This document shows, piece by piece, positions 12,086 through 22,422 of a stretch of DNA of 64,000 bases. Source of the stretch: Lathyrus oleraceus. Its lineage: Eukaryota; Streptophyta; Magnoliopsida; Fabales; Fabaceae. Where the stretch lies: positions 362,808,377 through 362,872,376 of the forward strand of contig NC_066583.1 of the NCBI RefSeq assembly GCF_024323335.1, read 5' to 3'. Position 1 is the stretch's first letter. Each line of letters opens with the position of its first letter. The notes beneath the pieces were generated by a model, which was given only the letters and a program-made list of their open reading frames with translations, made no database searches and had not been told where the DNA came from. The position numbers and the translations under genes are program-made.

Positions 12086-12442
12086 TTAGTTTCTCCCCTT
12101 TTGGTATCTTCTTAGGACTTCTAAGAGTTGATTGGTTTCTCCCCTTTTAAGGTTGGCATTTACTATAACTAGATGGTTGAGTTCTTCATCAAGATACTCA
12201 TATCTCAAGTTCTTAGGCAGTTCCTTAAGCTGGTTTGTGGGTTTCTTAAAATTCAGCATATGATCAGGGGTAAGCGCTAAGCATTCGTTAAGGCTATCGA
12301 CAATGTAAGGTGTAAATGACTTAAATCCATCGTCTTCCATTATGGGCGTCGAAGGTAGTTTTATTGTTTCAATATGCTCTTCCTTATCCAATTCTCTTAT
12401 GCATTCATCAATGATATCAATTGCACAATAAGAGTCGTCCAT
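12086..12442 (-). pseudogene. gypsy pol linker between protease and reverse transcriptase
   Basis: An open frame of 118 codons contains LKELPKNLRYEYLDE and RGETNQLLEVLRRY. This is the conserved linker that precedes reverse transcriptase in Athila-like polyproteins. It has no catalytic motif. Its place between protease remains and reverse transcriptase supports the assignment. Confidence 0.7.
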
Positions 12443-12479
12443 GGCAGGTGATTTCAGAAATTTGGAAAGGAAAACTTTA

Positions 12480-12775
12480 CCTTCTCGTAACCTACGAAAG
12501 TCATCTTACCTCTTTTTACATCTATCATGGCTCCAGCAGTTGATAAGAATGGTCTGCCTAAAAGGATATGGATTTATTCGTCCTCTTTAATATCCATTAT
12601 GACAAATTCAGTAGGGATGTAGAGTTGTCCGATTATAATTGGGATATCTTCTAATATACCTATCAGGTATTTAACCGATTGATCCTCTAGTTTAAGGGAC
12701 ATCCTAGTCGGTTGCATGTCTACTAGGTCTAGTATTGGGATATCTTCTAGTATACCTATCAAGTATTTAACCGAG
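12480..12775 (-). pseudogene. gypsy aspartic protease fragment with internal repeat
   Basis: On the minus strand the sequence carries LEDQSVKYLIGILEDIPI, then IIGQLYIPTEFVIMDIKEDE, and further on GRPFLSTAGAMIDVKRGKM. This matches the C-terminal half of Athila-type proteases; the DxG active-site part is not present. A segment of about 41 bp (12638-12678) recurs at 12734-12774, so the block IGILEDIPI appears twice. The second copy ends exactly where the tandem array starts. Confidence 0.75.
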
Positions 12776-12929
12776 AAAATTTGAAATGGTTTTCAAGTAT
12801 CAGAAATAAATTTGGAAAACCTAGGGGATTGATTGTTCAAGAGCTATTCTCTACGGGATGAAGAAGAGGAACAAGATTATGTGATACATTTACATTTTTT
12901 TATTATATTTTCCATTTTAAAGTAAATTT
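12772..12929 (+). repeat. Tandem array, left edge (partial monomer)
   Basis: About 155 bp of one monomer, from GAAATGGTTTTCAAGTATCAG to the insertion point of element 2. It joins the gypsy protease fragment on the left and is followed by the duplication AATTT (12925-12929) of element 2. Confidence 0.9.
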
Positions 12930-14628
12930 TGTTAGACGATAGTACCGATCTAGAAGGGGGGTTGAATAGATCAGTTTTGAAATTAAGCGCTTTTAAAAAA
13001 TATTTTCAACGGTTGCGAAAGCACCCTAGATTGAAATCGTCTAAACGATCCTGTTAATGGAATGATCGGATATACGTGAATCGAATGGAATTACTTAAGA
13101 TAGAGAAAGCAATCCCTATCTAACACAATCAATCAACTACTATGATCCTTGATATCGTTACCTCTAATGATGCTCAACACAATAAGAGATCAAGGAAAAT
13201 ATTACTAAGTTTGTGCGAAATTAATTTTGTCGAACACTTGGTGTGCACTTCACACTAAGTATCAATTTCACTTAAGTTGAATGTGCATAATTTTACTTAA
13301 ACAATTTATCGAACATTTGATATGCACACCAATCAAGCGATATTGATTTTAAAATCAATTTCACACACAAAGTAATTATGCATAATTTAAAAATTTAAGG
13401 GATAGAGAGAACAAGACCGGACTTGTTGAGGTAGTTCCCCTATCGTCCTCGCTTAGGGTATGTCTTCCCTCAATTCTAAATCTAGAATTGAGATATTTTA
13501 TTAACACGTTGCAAAGTCAATACAAGAGAACAAATGATCTTTGGCGATCAACTTCTAGAGTTGTTGCAGATCTTATTCTATTCTCTCCCCTTGATTCGAG
13601 TTGAACCAAGTTCTTCAAGAACTTCGAACAAACCTCCGTTTACCTCTACCTTATTGAACGAACGCCTCGTTCTCCAAAACATCAGCTCAGCGGATTTTGA
13701 AGCAAGTTGCTTGAACCCTAAGCTTTCTTCATAATCCTCCGTTTACCGATACTTGTTTGACCGAACCTCCCGTTCTTCAAACTTTTCACTCAGCTGAATT
13801 TGCGAAGCAATGGTTAGTGCAAACACCCCAAATTCTTGGAGGACAAAACCTCAAGGGTTTTATTCAAGAAAAACCCACACAAAGTCTCAACCCAAACTAA
13901 GATAATACAATCTTATTTGAACGTTATCATAACTGCAATGCACAATGCTCAACAAAGATTATTATGTGTGATTATTAGGAAATGCAATGAACAATGAAGA
14001 TGATGAGCACTTTGGTGTATATCTTTCACTTTTCTTGTTAGAATGTTGAAAAAGAGATACTAGAATATTTATATGATGTATGGACAAATAACTAACATAA
14101 CAGAAAAATTTCAAAAAGTTACACAGCAGAAAATTAGGTGAAAGAAGCGACGAGTCGACTCAAACAGGGGATGAGTCGACTCAAACAGAGTTTATTACAT
14201 GGTTGAGTCGACCTATGAGTCGACCTGTTCGGACCCGGGGGAATATGATTGGGAAATGATTCGACCTAAAGAGTGCATGAGTCGACTCATTCAGGTTTTC
14301 CATGAATGAATCGACATGTTCGGACCCGAAGGTTTTGCTTCGAGTCATGAGTCGACTCACAGAGGTTTAACTTCCAAAAATGAGTTTTCCAACATATTAT
14401 GACCAATTTAATCCTATCTCTTATGAAACTAGGATGTTTACTATAATTAAGTGCATGATTCACATATAAGATATGCTCATATATGCTTGAACAAACGAAA
14501 CCTATATTTTGAACATCTTAAAGGATGCATGCTTTCTATGCTATGTTGATATTATTCAAAGACACGATGTGGGCGAATATAGAGGTTTGACATCATTAAA
14601 ATAAGGACTAGGCATATTTGCCCTCACA
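12930..14628 (-). repeat. Element 2, 3' LTR
   Basis: 1699 bp, TGTTAGACGA...CCCTCACA. It holds a cluster of GAGTCGACTC-type palindromes at about 14150-14365. A TATAAATA-like box on the minus strand lies at about 14063-14072. It is 38 bp longer than the partner LTR, part of the difference lying in the palindrome cluster. Confidence 0.93.
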
Positions 14629-14800
14629 TACTCCCCCTTTTTGATGATGGCAAACCGTGGCACAAACATATGCTTTGATGGATATCATACCCCTGATTTT
14701 ATGCATTCCTTTGAACATCCTACTATATTATTCATCTGCTACATTTGCTAATATTTGTTTTCATTTCTTTCTCCCCCTTTGACAATATCAAAAAGAGGCA
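14629..14800 (-). promoter_or_regulatory. Element 2 polypurine tracts
   Basis: Next to the LTR the plus strand reads TACTCCCCCTTTTTGATGATG, which on the minus strand is a CATCATCAAAAAGGGGGAG tract. A second CTCCCCCTTT lies at about 14771. Multiple PPTs near the 3' LTR are a known Sirevirus trait. Confidence 0.8.
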
Positions 14801-15054
14801 AGGAAACGGTCAAGCATGTCGTAAAAATATTCAAAATCACTTAGTCAGCGACTTTGCAACACATGGTCATTAACAACAATGCACAAATCATGTAGTTAAT
14901 AACAGAAGTACATGCATAATTAACAAATGGTGAAAGAACCAATACAGAAATAACATTACAATAGGTGTTCAACGAAAACAATAAGCCAAATAAGTAACTA
15001 GAATAACATGCACACATAGTGAAAATTTGAAATGCGTTGAGTTTGAGCAGTCAT

Positions 15055-16644
15055 CTAAGGTCGTCGTCCATGGAACGATTCATGTCTGCCTCTATAACCG
15101 GAAGGTGGGTGTGCAAGTCTTTCTTCTTCATAGAGACTGGTTAATTCAATGAAGTTCGTGTTCTGCATGTTTATGGAGCCTGCGAGAACGTGATTGGATC
15201 CTTCGATCCTTTGTAGGATGGTAGAGGAAAAGGAGTTGAAATTTTCACTGTGAGTTTGGATTTGACTCCTTATTTCCGCATATCGTTCCTCTTGGATGGA
15301 AGCGAAGGATGCAAAATTGTCACCTTGACTCTGAATTTGTTCCTGCAAGGCTGCGAACCTCTCCTCTTGAAGTGTAGCGAAGTTTTGTTGCTGGATTTGC
15401 ATGGTTCTTAACATTTCCATTACTTCAGAGTTTTCGGATGGAGAAGAGGGTGTGGGCATATAGGATGAACGGTTACTTGTCCATCCTGTGTGTTTCCATT
15501 CACCCCATCCTTGATTAGCGGACGAATGTTGTTCGGGAGTAGGACCAAGCCAATCACCATGGTCAGCAACTTGATGGTCATGCTCCATTGGTTGAGAGTA
15601 GACTTCGTTATTTGCTTCCTCTTCTTCCCCTTCTTCATCTTTATCATTTTCATCATCATCATCATCATCTTCGTCATCATCATCATCATCCTCAATATCT
15701 TCCACATACCTAGCATTGGTGTCTGGGACCGGTTGACGGGTTTTGTATACACGCGCAGAGCGATCCTAAGTGTAACCCATTAAACTCAAGATCTTCTGAC
15801 AGAATCCTTGATGTACCGTTATGGATTTGTAAGGAATTCCTTGAACATAAACATTTTCTCTATGAAGTATGCTTTGAATGAATGAGGGATAACAAAGAGT
15901 AGTACCTCTTCCTAACTCTTTTAGTGAAAAGATCCTACTTGCAATGTAGTACGACCAATTGACTTTTATTTTGTGTTTCAGTACATACACCAGGTGTACT
16001 TCGGCCTTGTCGACACGGGAGTAACCACCTTGTTTAGGACGCAGAATATGCGTCACAATCCAGTGCAAAATTCTGTCAAGAGGCTTTAACTGCCCGGTAG
16101 TTACATTAGTAGGAAAAAGAGTGCTCTGAACAACTTCCGGAGCAAACGGTTTCCTCAACATTTTGTTTAATACAATCCTAAAATCATAGTCGGGAGCGTA
16201 TACACTGTCGGTGATCTTGAGATCAGTTGGAGACAATAGTGGAGATATCTCAAAGAGGGATTTCCACACGTCATCGTTCACTTCAACAGTATGAGTACCG
16301 ATGTTGGAGAAAAATCTAAAGCCCTCAAATTTTTCAGCCACGTCGGTATAGGACAATTTAACTAAATCCTCATTGTACTCGGTGATGCAGTTTAAGAATA
16401 AGTCAATGCCTTGAAAACTAATACATTCAACAACATCTAGAATGCGCATGCGTCCAGCCACTAAAGGTGAGTAGACATAATGCTTTTTGAAAATTCTATT
16501 TTTAAACTTATTATCATAGATTTCATCCAGATCATCAGAGAGTGGAGATAAAGCGGTTACCAGAGCATGTGATCAAGATGGAGCATTCTCGGTGTGAGAG
16601 GAGGGTCCTCTAGCAGATCTCTTACCGGAAGTTCTTGATTCCAT
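15055..16644 (-). pseudogene. Element 2 third ORF (env-like position)
   Basis: A single frame of about 530 codons from an ATG at 16644 to the stop before 15055, broken only by two in-frame stops (TGA at about 16573-16575 and TAG near 15766). The N-terminal half (LDVVECISFQGIDLFLN ... LDRILHWIVTHILRPKQGG) resembles the plant transposon-associated domain of Sirevirus third ORFs. It is followed by a run of about 40 mostly Asp/Glu residues (15700-15600), a Ser/Pro linker, and three related LQEERFAALQEQIQSQ-like repeats predicted to form a coiled coil. The C-terminus is Arg-rich (RGRHESFHGRRP). No signal peptide or clear membrane segment is seen, so an envelope role is not supported. Function unknown. 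Confidence 0.75.
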
Positions 16645-16659
16645 TGGGGTATTATTGGT

Positions 16660-17370
16660 GAGATATTATTAGGGTTTTTGTGTGAAGGAGAGTGATGAAG
16701 AGAAGTAGAAGATAGAGTGACCAAGATAATCAATTATGCAATAAAATAGTTTTCTTGAAAACTGAGTCGACCAAATTTCAAGAGTATATACGCTGATCTA
16801 AGCAACAAAGAGTCGACTCATGGGTCAATGCAGTCGGACCCGAAGTAAATGCAATCCTAGGGTTGGGCAGCGAAGAGTCAACTCACATGTGTGATGAGTC
16901 GACATATTGACGTCTGAAAGCCCAAAAAGTAGATCTGGGTAGCGATGAGTCGACGCATAGGTCGACCTGCTGGGATCCAGAGATTTATGAGTCGACACAC
17001 TGGTCGATCTGTTGGGACCCGAGGAGAACTCTTAGATTTATGAGTCGACTCATAGGTCGACCTGTTGAGATCCGAGGAAACGCAGAATTGTCACATTCAA
17101 TCAACCTGTTGGGACCTATGTTACTAGTTAGATGATATGAGGCTCAAACACATTTTCTTAACATAAAATGCATGATAAATAACATACCTAAGCAAGTTTA
17201 ATCATAATTCAAGCCTAGACATGGATCATACTTAGTTCAAATCAATGAATCATGAATATCAAAGTTTAGCAAGTATGTATACATATAGAATTGATTAATA
17301 TGGGTCAAATGAATAAGAACGACATTACCTCCAATGATGATAGACGACAAGTGCCTTCATGTAGCCCTCA
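16660..17370 (-). other. Element 2 spacer with palindrome cluster
   Basis: Non-coding stretch between the third ORF and pol. At about 16765-17080 it contains a series of GAGTCGAC-based motifs alternating with GGTCGACCTGTTGGGACC-like motifs, related to the cluster in the LTRs. Nothing coding is seen. Confidence 0.7.
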
Positions 17371-17394
17371 CATATGAATCATGGAATGGATAGG

Positions 17395-17479
<85 letters not shown>

Positions 17480-18687
17480 AGCGCGATCGAGATATCGATA
17501 ACACCAAGTTCCCTACGGATGTGTAAGAAAGGCTCTGTCGCAAGTGGTTTTGTGAAAATATCGGCAAGTTGATTTTTGCTATCAACATGCTCGAAGACAA
17601 CATCACCTTTCTCAACATGATCCCTAAGGAAGTGATGCTGAATTTCAATATGTTTAGTGCGCGAATGTAGTATAGGGTTTTTGGTTAGATTTATGGCGCT
17701 TGTGTTGTCATAAAAGATGGGAATACGTTCAAGTTGAACATCGAAGTCGAGTAATTGTTGTTTGAGCCACAAAATTTGAGCACAACAATTACCCACAACA
17801 ACGTATTCTACCTCGGCGGTTGACAAAGCAACTGAAACTTGCTTTTTGCTGTGCCAACTTACCAAGGAATTTGAATAAAAATGACAAGTGCCACTGGTGC
17901 TTTTCCTATCCGATTTGCAACCAGCAAAGTCGGAATCGGAGTAACCAACCAAAGAGCAATCACTTCCCTTAGAGAACCAAAGCCCATACTTTGAAGTACC
18001 ACATAGGTATCTAAGTATGCACTTGACGACTTTTAAATGTGATTCTTTGGGACATGATTGATACCTAACACACATACATACACTAAACATAATGTCTGGT
18101 TGGGATGTGGTAAGATAGAGGAGAGATCCGATCAAACCTCTATACCTTTTGATATCAATGACCTTACCATTTTTATATCGATCCATGTTGATAGCGGTAG
18201 GCATTCGAGTGTCGGTCACTTTGGAATTTTCCATATCGAAGCATTTAAGTAGCTCATTACAATACTTGGTTTGGCTTACGAAGGTTCCTTCTTCAAGTTG
18301 CTTGATTTGAAGTCCGAGGAAGTAATTTAGCTCCCCCATCATGCTCATTTCAAATTCTCCCTGCATCAACTTAGAGAACTCTTTGACCAAATTAATGTTA
18401 GTAGATCCAAAGATAATGTCATATACATAGACTTTAACTAAGATTGAGTATTTCCCTTGACGTCTAATAAAAAGGGTAGTATCAACCTTCCCTCTTGAGA
18501 ATCCTTGCTTTAGTAGGAATTTGCTAAGACGCTCATACCATGCCCTAGGGGTTTGTTTGAGGCCGTACAAAGCCCGCTTGAGCTTATAAACATAGTTTGG
18601 ATGCTCATGGTTTTCAAATCCGGGAGGTTGAGATACATAGACCTCTTCATTTATGTGACCGTTAAGGAAAGCGCTCTTGACATCCAT
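17368..18687 (-). pseudogene. Element 2 reverse transcriptase and RNase H
   Basis: 439 open codons. It runs from MDVKSAFLNGHINEEVYV through LKQTPRAWYERLSKFLL, the active site region, NYFLGLQI, RYRGLIGSLLYLT, VGYSDSDFAGCKSDRKS, ALSTAEVEYV and KNQLADIFTKPL. The active site reads VYVYDIIFGSTN where the family has VYVDDIIFGSTN, so the first Asp is Tyr. RNase H residues look intact. A TA run at 17399-17476 is read through as about 26 alternating Ile and Tyr codons before the stop. The upstream part of the enzyme is in the piece at 18706-19338, after one in-frame break. Confidence 0.92.
17399..17476. repeat. (TA)n microsatellite
   Basis: About 78 bp of perfect AT dinucleotide repeat at the 3' end of element 2 pol. 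Confidence 0.98.
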
Positions 18688-18705
18688 TTGAAATAACTTG
18701 AAATT

Positions 18706-20560
18706 TTAAGAACAAGCATATGCAAGCAGAAGGCGTATAGCCTCGAGTCGGGAAACTGGAGCATAAGTTTCCTCATAGTCTATGCCTTCCTCTTGGTTAT
18801 ACCCTTGAGCAACAAGGCGAGCCTTGTTGCGAGTTATGACTCTGTTTTCGTCTAACTTGTTCCTAAACACCCATTTAGTGCCGATTACTCGATGGTCTCG
18901 CGGAGGGGGAACAAGATCCCATACCTCATTTCTTTTAAATTGATTAAGTTCCTCTTGCATAGCTAGAAACCAATTTTCATCGAGTAATGCGTCTTTGGAG
19001 TTTTTAGGATCATTTTGAGAGACGAAAGCAAAGTGATAACAAAAGTTACTTATCTTAGACCGTGTTGTGACTCCCTTTGAGATATCTCCTAGAATATTAT
19101 CAATGGGATGGTCCTTGGAAGATTTCCATTCCAAAGGAAGGTCATTATTATTGATGGAATGATCCTCCTCTTTCTTTTCGGAATTAAGATATGGCTCCTC
19201 CTCAGTTTTTTCCGGATGGGTGTCAACAAGATTTTCTTCTTGATCTTTTATGATGTCTTCTGAAGGAACACCTGCACCATTAACAAAACTACCTTCTCTG
19301 ACAGTTTTCGGATAAGACTCATCAAAGGAAACATGCACTAATTCTTCAACAATAAGTAACCTTTTGTTGTATACTCTATATGATTTACTAGATTGAGAGT
19401 ATCCTAGAAAGATACCTTCATCAGCTTTTGAATCAAATTTACCAAGGTTTTATTTACCATTATTTAACACAAAACACTTACATCCAAAGATATGAAGATG
19501 TGAAACATTTAGCTTCCTTCCCTTTAGTAATTCATAAGGGGTTTTGTTTAGAATAGGACGAATGAGTATATTATTCAGTACATAGCATGTCGTGTTTATG
19601 GCATCAACCCAAAAATATTTAGGAAGGTTGTTTTCATTGATCATAGTTCTTCCAAGTTCTTCTAAAATTCGGTTTTTACGTTCCACAACACCATTTTATT
19701 GTGGAGTTCTTGGAGAAGAAAAATTATGATCAATGTCGTTTGTTTCACAAAATTGCTCAAAGAGGTGGTTTTGAAATTCATCTTCGTGATCACTTCAAAT
19801 GGTAACTATGTTAGTGTTCAATTTGTTTTGAGACATCTTGGCAAATTTTTCAAATGCAGAAACAGTGTCGCTTTTACTTGCTAAAAAGATAGTCCAACAA
19901 AATCTAGAGTAGTCGTCCACTATGACAAAACCATAGTAGTTTCGACCTAGACTTTTAATTCTAGATGGCCCAAAGAGGTCCATATGGAGAAGTTCAAGAG
20001 GTCTCGTTGTGGAAACAACATTTTTAGATTTAAACGAGATTCTTGTTTGCTTTCCTATTTGGCACGCATCACATAGGTAATCTTTTGAAAATTTGATTTT
20101 GGGTTGACCAATTACTAGATCTTTTGAGACAACTTTGTTAAGCAAATCAAAGTTGACATGCGCTAATCGCCTATGCCAAAGCCACGAGTCTTCACTCATT
20201 GAGACGAGACATTTAGCACTTATCGAGGATACTTCATTCAAGTTGATCATGTATACATTGTTTTCCCTCCCTCCCTTAAGCACATCGTTCTTATTTTCAT
20301 TATGTTCAATCATGCAACAGTCTTTTGAAAATGAGACTTTGTATCCTTTGTCACGTAATTTGCTAATGCTAATGAGATTGTGCTTAAGGCCTTCAACTAA
20401 TAGGACGTCTGAGATAGTAGTAGATAAGGGATTACATACACCATCCTTTCCGAGTATAACTCCCTTGTTATTGTCACCATAGGTCACAAACCCTTTCTTC
20501 TTATCCACAAAGTCAAAGAATAAGGAAGAGTCACCCGTCATGTGTCTAGAGCATCCACTA
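18706..20560 (-). pseudogene. Element 2 protease, integrase and start of reverse transcriptase
   Basis: Protease block LDSGCSRHMTGDSSLFF lies at about 20560-20510, with a stop two codons upstream of it (TGG to TAG is the simplest reading). Integrase follows: [46 protein letters not shown], then after a break MERKNRILEELGRTMI (19686). The middle Asp region around 19790-19700 is disrupted, so the DDE triad is not in one frame. The piece 19338-18706 holds the integrase tail, then [16 protein letters not shown] and [20 protein letters not shown], the start of reverse transcriptase. Several stops separate the pieces. Confidence 0.9.
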
Positions 20561-20609
20561 TCGAGAACCTATGTTCTCTCCGTATCCTCAAGACATTCCA
20601 CCTACAAAT

Positions 20610-22368
20610 TTAAATAAGGGAAGGAGGTACCCAATTTTCATTGAGTCCTAGTGTGTGAGTGAAACTTTGGTTGCATTTGGGCAACCATTGAAAAATGCCT
20701 TTAGGAGCTAGAAATCTCCTAAATCGACATTTAGCAATAGTATGTCCCTTTTTGCAACAATATAGACAATTCGGGTTCGGATGAAAGTTGTTTTTGCTCA
20801 CTTGATCCTTAACCACATAAGTGTATTTTTGATAAGGATTATTCATATTGCTTCTAAAGTGTGATTTATCAATAGCAAAGGTAAAATTGGGTTATAAAGC
20901 CTTGTCTAATTTAGCTTGGAGAGTTCTAACCTCTCTTTGCCAAATATGACAGGTTTCACATCCGCCCCATCTAAACCAAAATTCCTTATCGTCTTCCGTT
21001 TTGCCTTTAGTAGCCTCTATCATAGATTTCTTGAGGGTTTCTAATTCCTTTTCGGAATCAGAAATCTTCTTTTCTAAGTGGTTGAAAAGTTTCTTATTAA
21101 AGGCCAAGCGTTTGAAAGCTTCCTTGGCCCCATTGTGTAGAGTACTAAAGGCATTTTGCAAATCAAAATAAGATATTTTATCAGTATGATCATATTTGGA
21201 ATGACTTACATTCTTTTTCTTCCTTTGATGAGATGTGAGACAAAGATTGACAATTTCTTCTTCATCACTTGAGTTGTCATCGCTTGATGGCTCGTTATCG
21301 CTCTCCCATGCGATGTATGCTCTTCTATGTTTGCTTGGTTTGTTATGGCGTTTGTCTTTTCCTTTATCTTTCTTCAATAAGGGACACTCCGGCTTATAGT
21401 GACCGGTCTTTCCGCAATTGAAGCATGATCCTTTTGACTTGTTTGTCTTGCTTTCCTCTCGATTCAGAAATTTTGTTTGCCTTCTGTAATTGACAAGATT
21501 TTTGTCCAAATGTTGGACTTCATTTTTTCTAAGGTATCGATTGTACCTCCTAACGAACAACCCCATGTATTTATACGATTCTTTGTCATCATCACTTGAC
21601 TCACTTTCACACCCATCATTGGTGGATGACTTATATCTTGAAGCCTTTAACACAATAGACTTGCTTTCGGTGTTCTTGTCTTTCTCCTTCTTCTCCTTCT
21701 TTTGATTCTTCTCATGTTTCTCAAGATTCATGAACTCTTGCTCATGCTCTTGAAGCTTTGCCTAACAATGTCGTCATGTCCAATGTTCTTAGATCATTGG
21801 CTTCCTTGATCGCGGTGACTTTTGGTAGCCAATCCCCGTTAAGACATCTTAAGATTTTATTAGTAGCAACATCATTAGGGGTATTTCTACCAAGAGCATT
21901 TAACTGATTGATTAAATGAGAAAGTCTCTTTTTCATATCGGTAATGGTTTCACCATCTTCCATATGAAAAAGGTCAAATTCTTGAGTTAGGGTGTTGATT
22001 CTAGATAGTTTGACATCATTGGTTCCCTCATGGGTAATTTGCAACGAGTCCCACATAACTTTAGCACTAGTACAGTGGGAAACCCTATAGTACTCATCAA
22101 CACCTAAAGTGGCAATGAACATATTTCTAGCTTTCCAATCATAGTTGTACTTTTTCTCATCTTCTTCATTCCATTGTGCTTCTGGTTTAGGTACAACAAA
22201 GTCATCCGCATTGGTCATGGTTATTTTCATATGACCATCTTGGATGACTTTCCATACTTTAGTATCAACAGAGTTGATATGGATACGCATATAATCTTTC
22301 CAATAACTACAGTTTTCATCGATAAAATTAGGTGCCCTATTGTACGCCCCTTTAGGATCGTTACTCAT
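20610..22368 (-). pseudogene. Element 2 gag with two zinc knuckles
   Basis: The ATG at 22368 (MSNDPKGAYNRAPNF) starts gag about 35 bp inside the primer site. The first piece (22368-21742) has the gag core, with ENCSYWKDYMRIHINSVD and DKVWDSLQITHEGT-like blocks. A frameshift near 21735 leads to the second piece (21731-20892) with a CCHC knuckle, CFNCGKTGHYKPEC, then acidic and heptad-like sequence. A second knuckle, CLYCCKKGHTIAKC, is in 20846-20610. Two knuckles in one gag are seen in some Sireviruses. The protein would bind element RNA in the particle, but the frameshift prevents a full product. Confidence 0.88.
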
Positions 22369-22401
22369 TTTCTAAAAAGTTAAATGTGAAGCACTAGATG
22401 A

Positions 22402-22420
22402 CTCGGCACTCGTGATACCA
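22402..22420 (-). promoter_or_regulatory. Element 2 primer-binding site
   Basis: The minus strand begins TGGTATCACGAGTGCC two bases inside the 5' LTR. The first 8 bases match the initiator tRNA-Met complement; the rest diverges from the canonical TGGTATCAGAGC. Confidence 0.75.
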
Positions 22421-22422
22421 CT

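Larger units (their letters stand above)
11164..12775 (-). mobile_element. Athila-type Ty3/gypsy remnant, 5' pol part (protease, reverse transcriptase)
   Basis: This is the upstream half of the gypsy element split by element 1. Read on the minus strand it starts at 12775 inside protease, passes a linker, and reaches reverse transcriptase, which is cut by the insertion at 11168. At 12772-12777 the gypsy sequence stops and the tandem array begins; no LTR or gag is seen on this side, so the element is truncated. Confidence 0.85.

Noticed and set aside
15490..15783. Plus-strand open frame rich in Ile and Phe
   Set aside because: It is the complement of the acidic Asp/Glu repeat in the third ORF of element 2.
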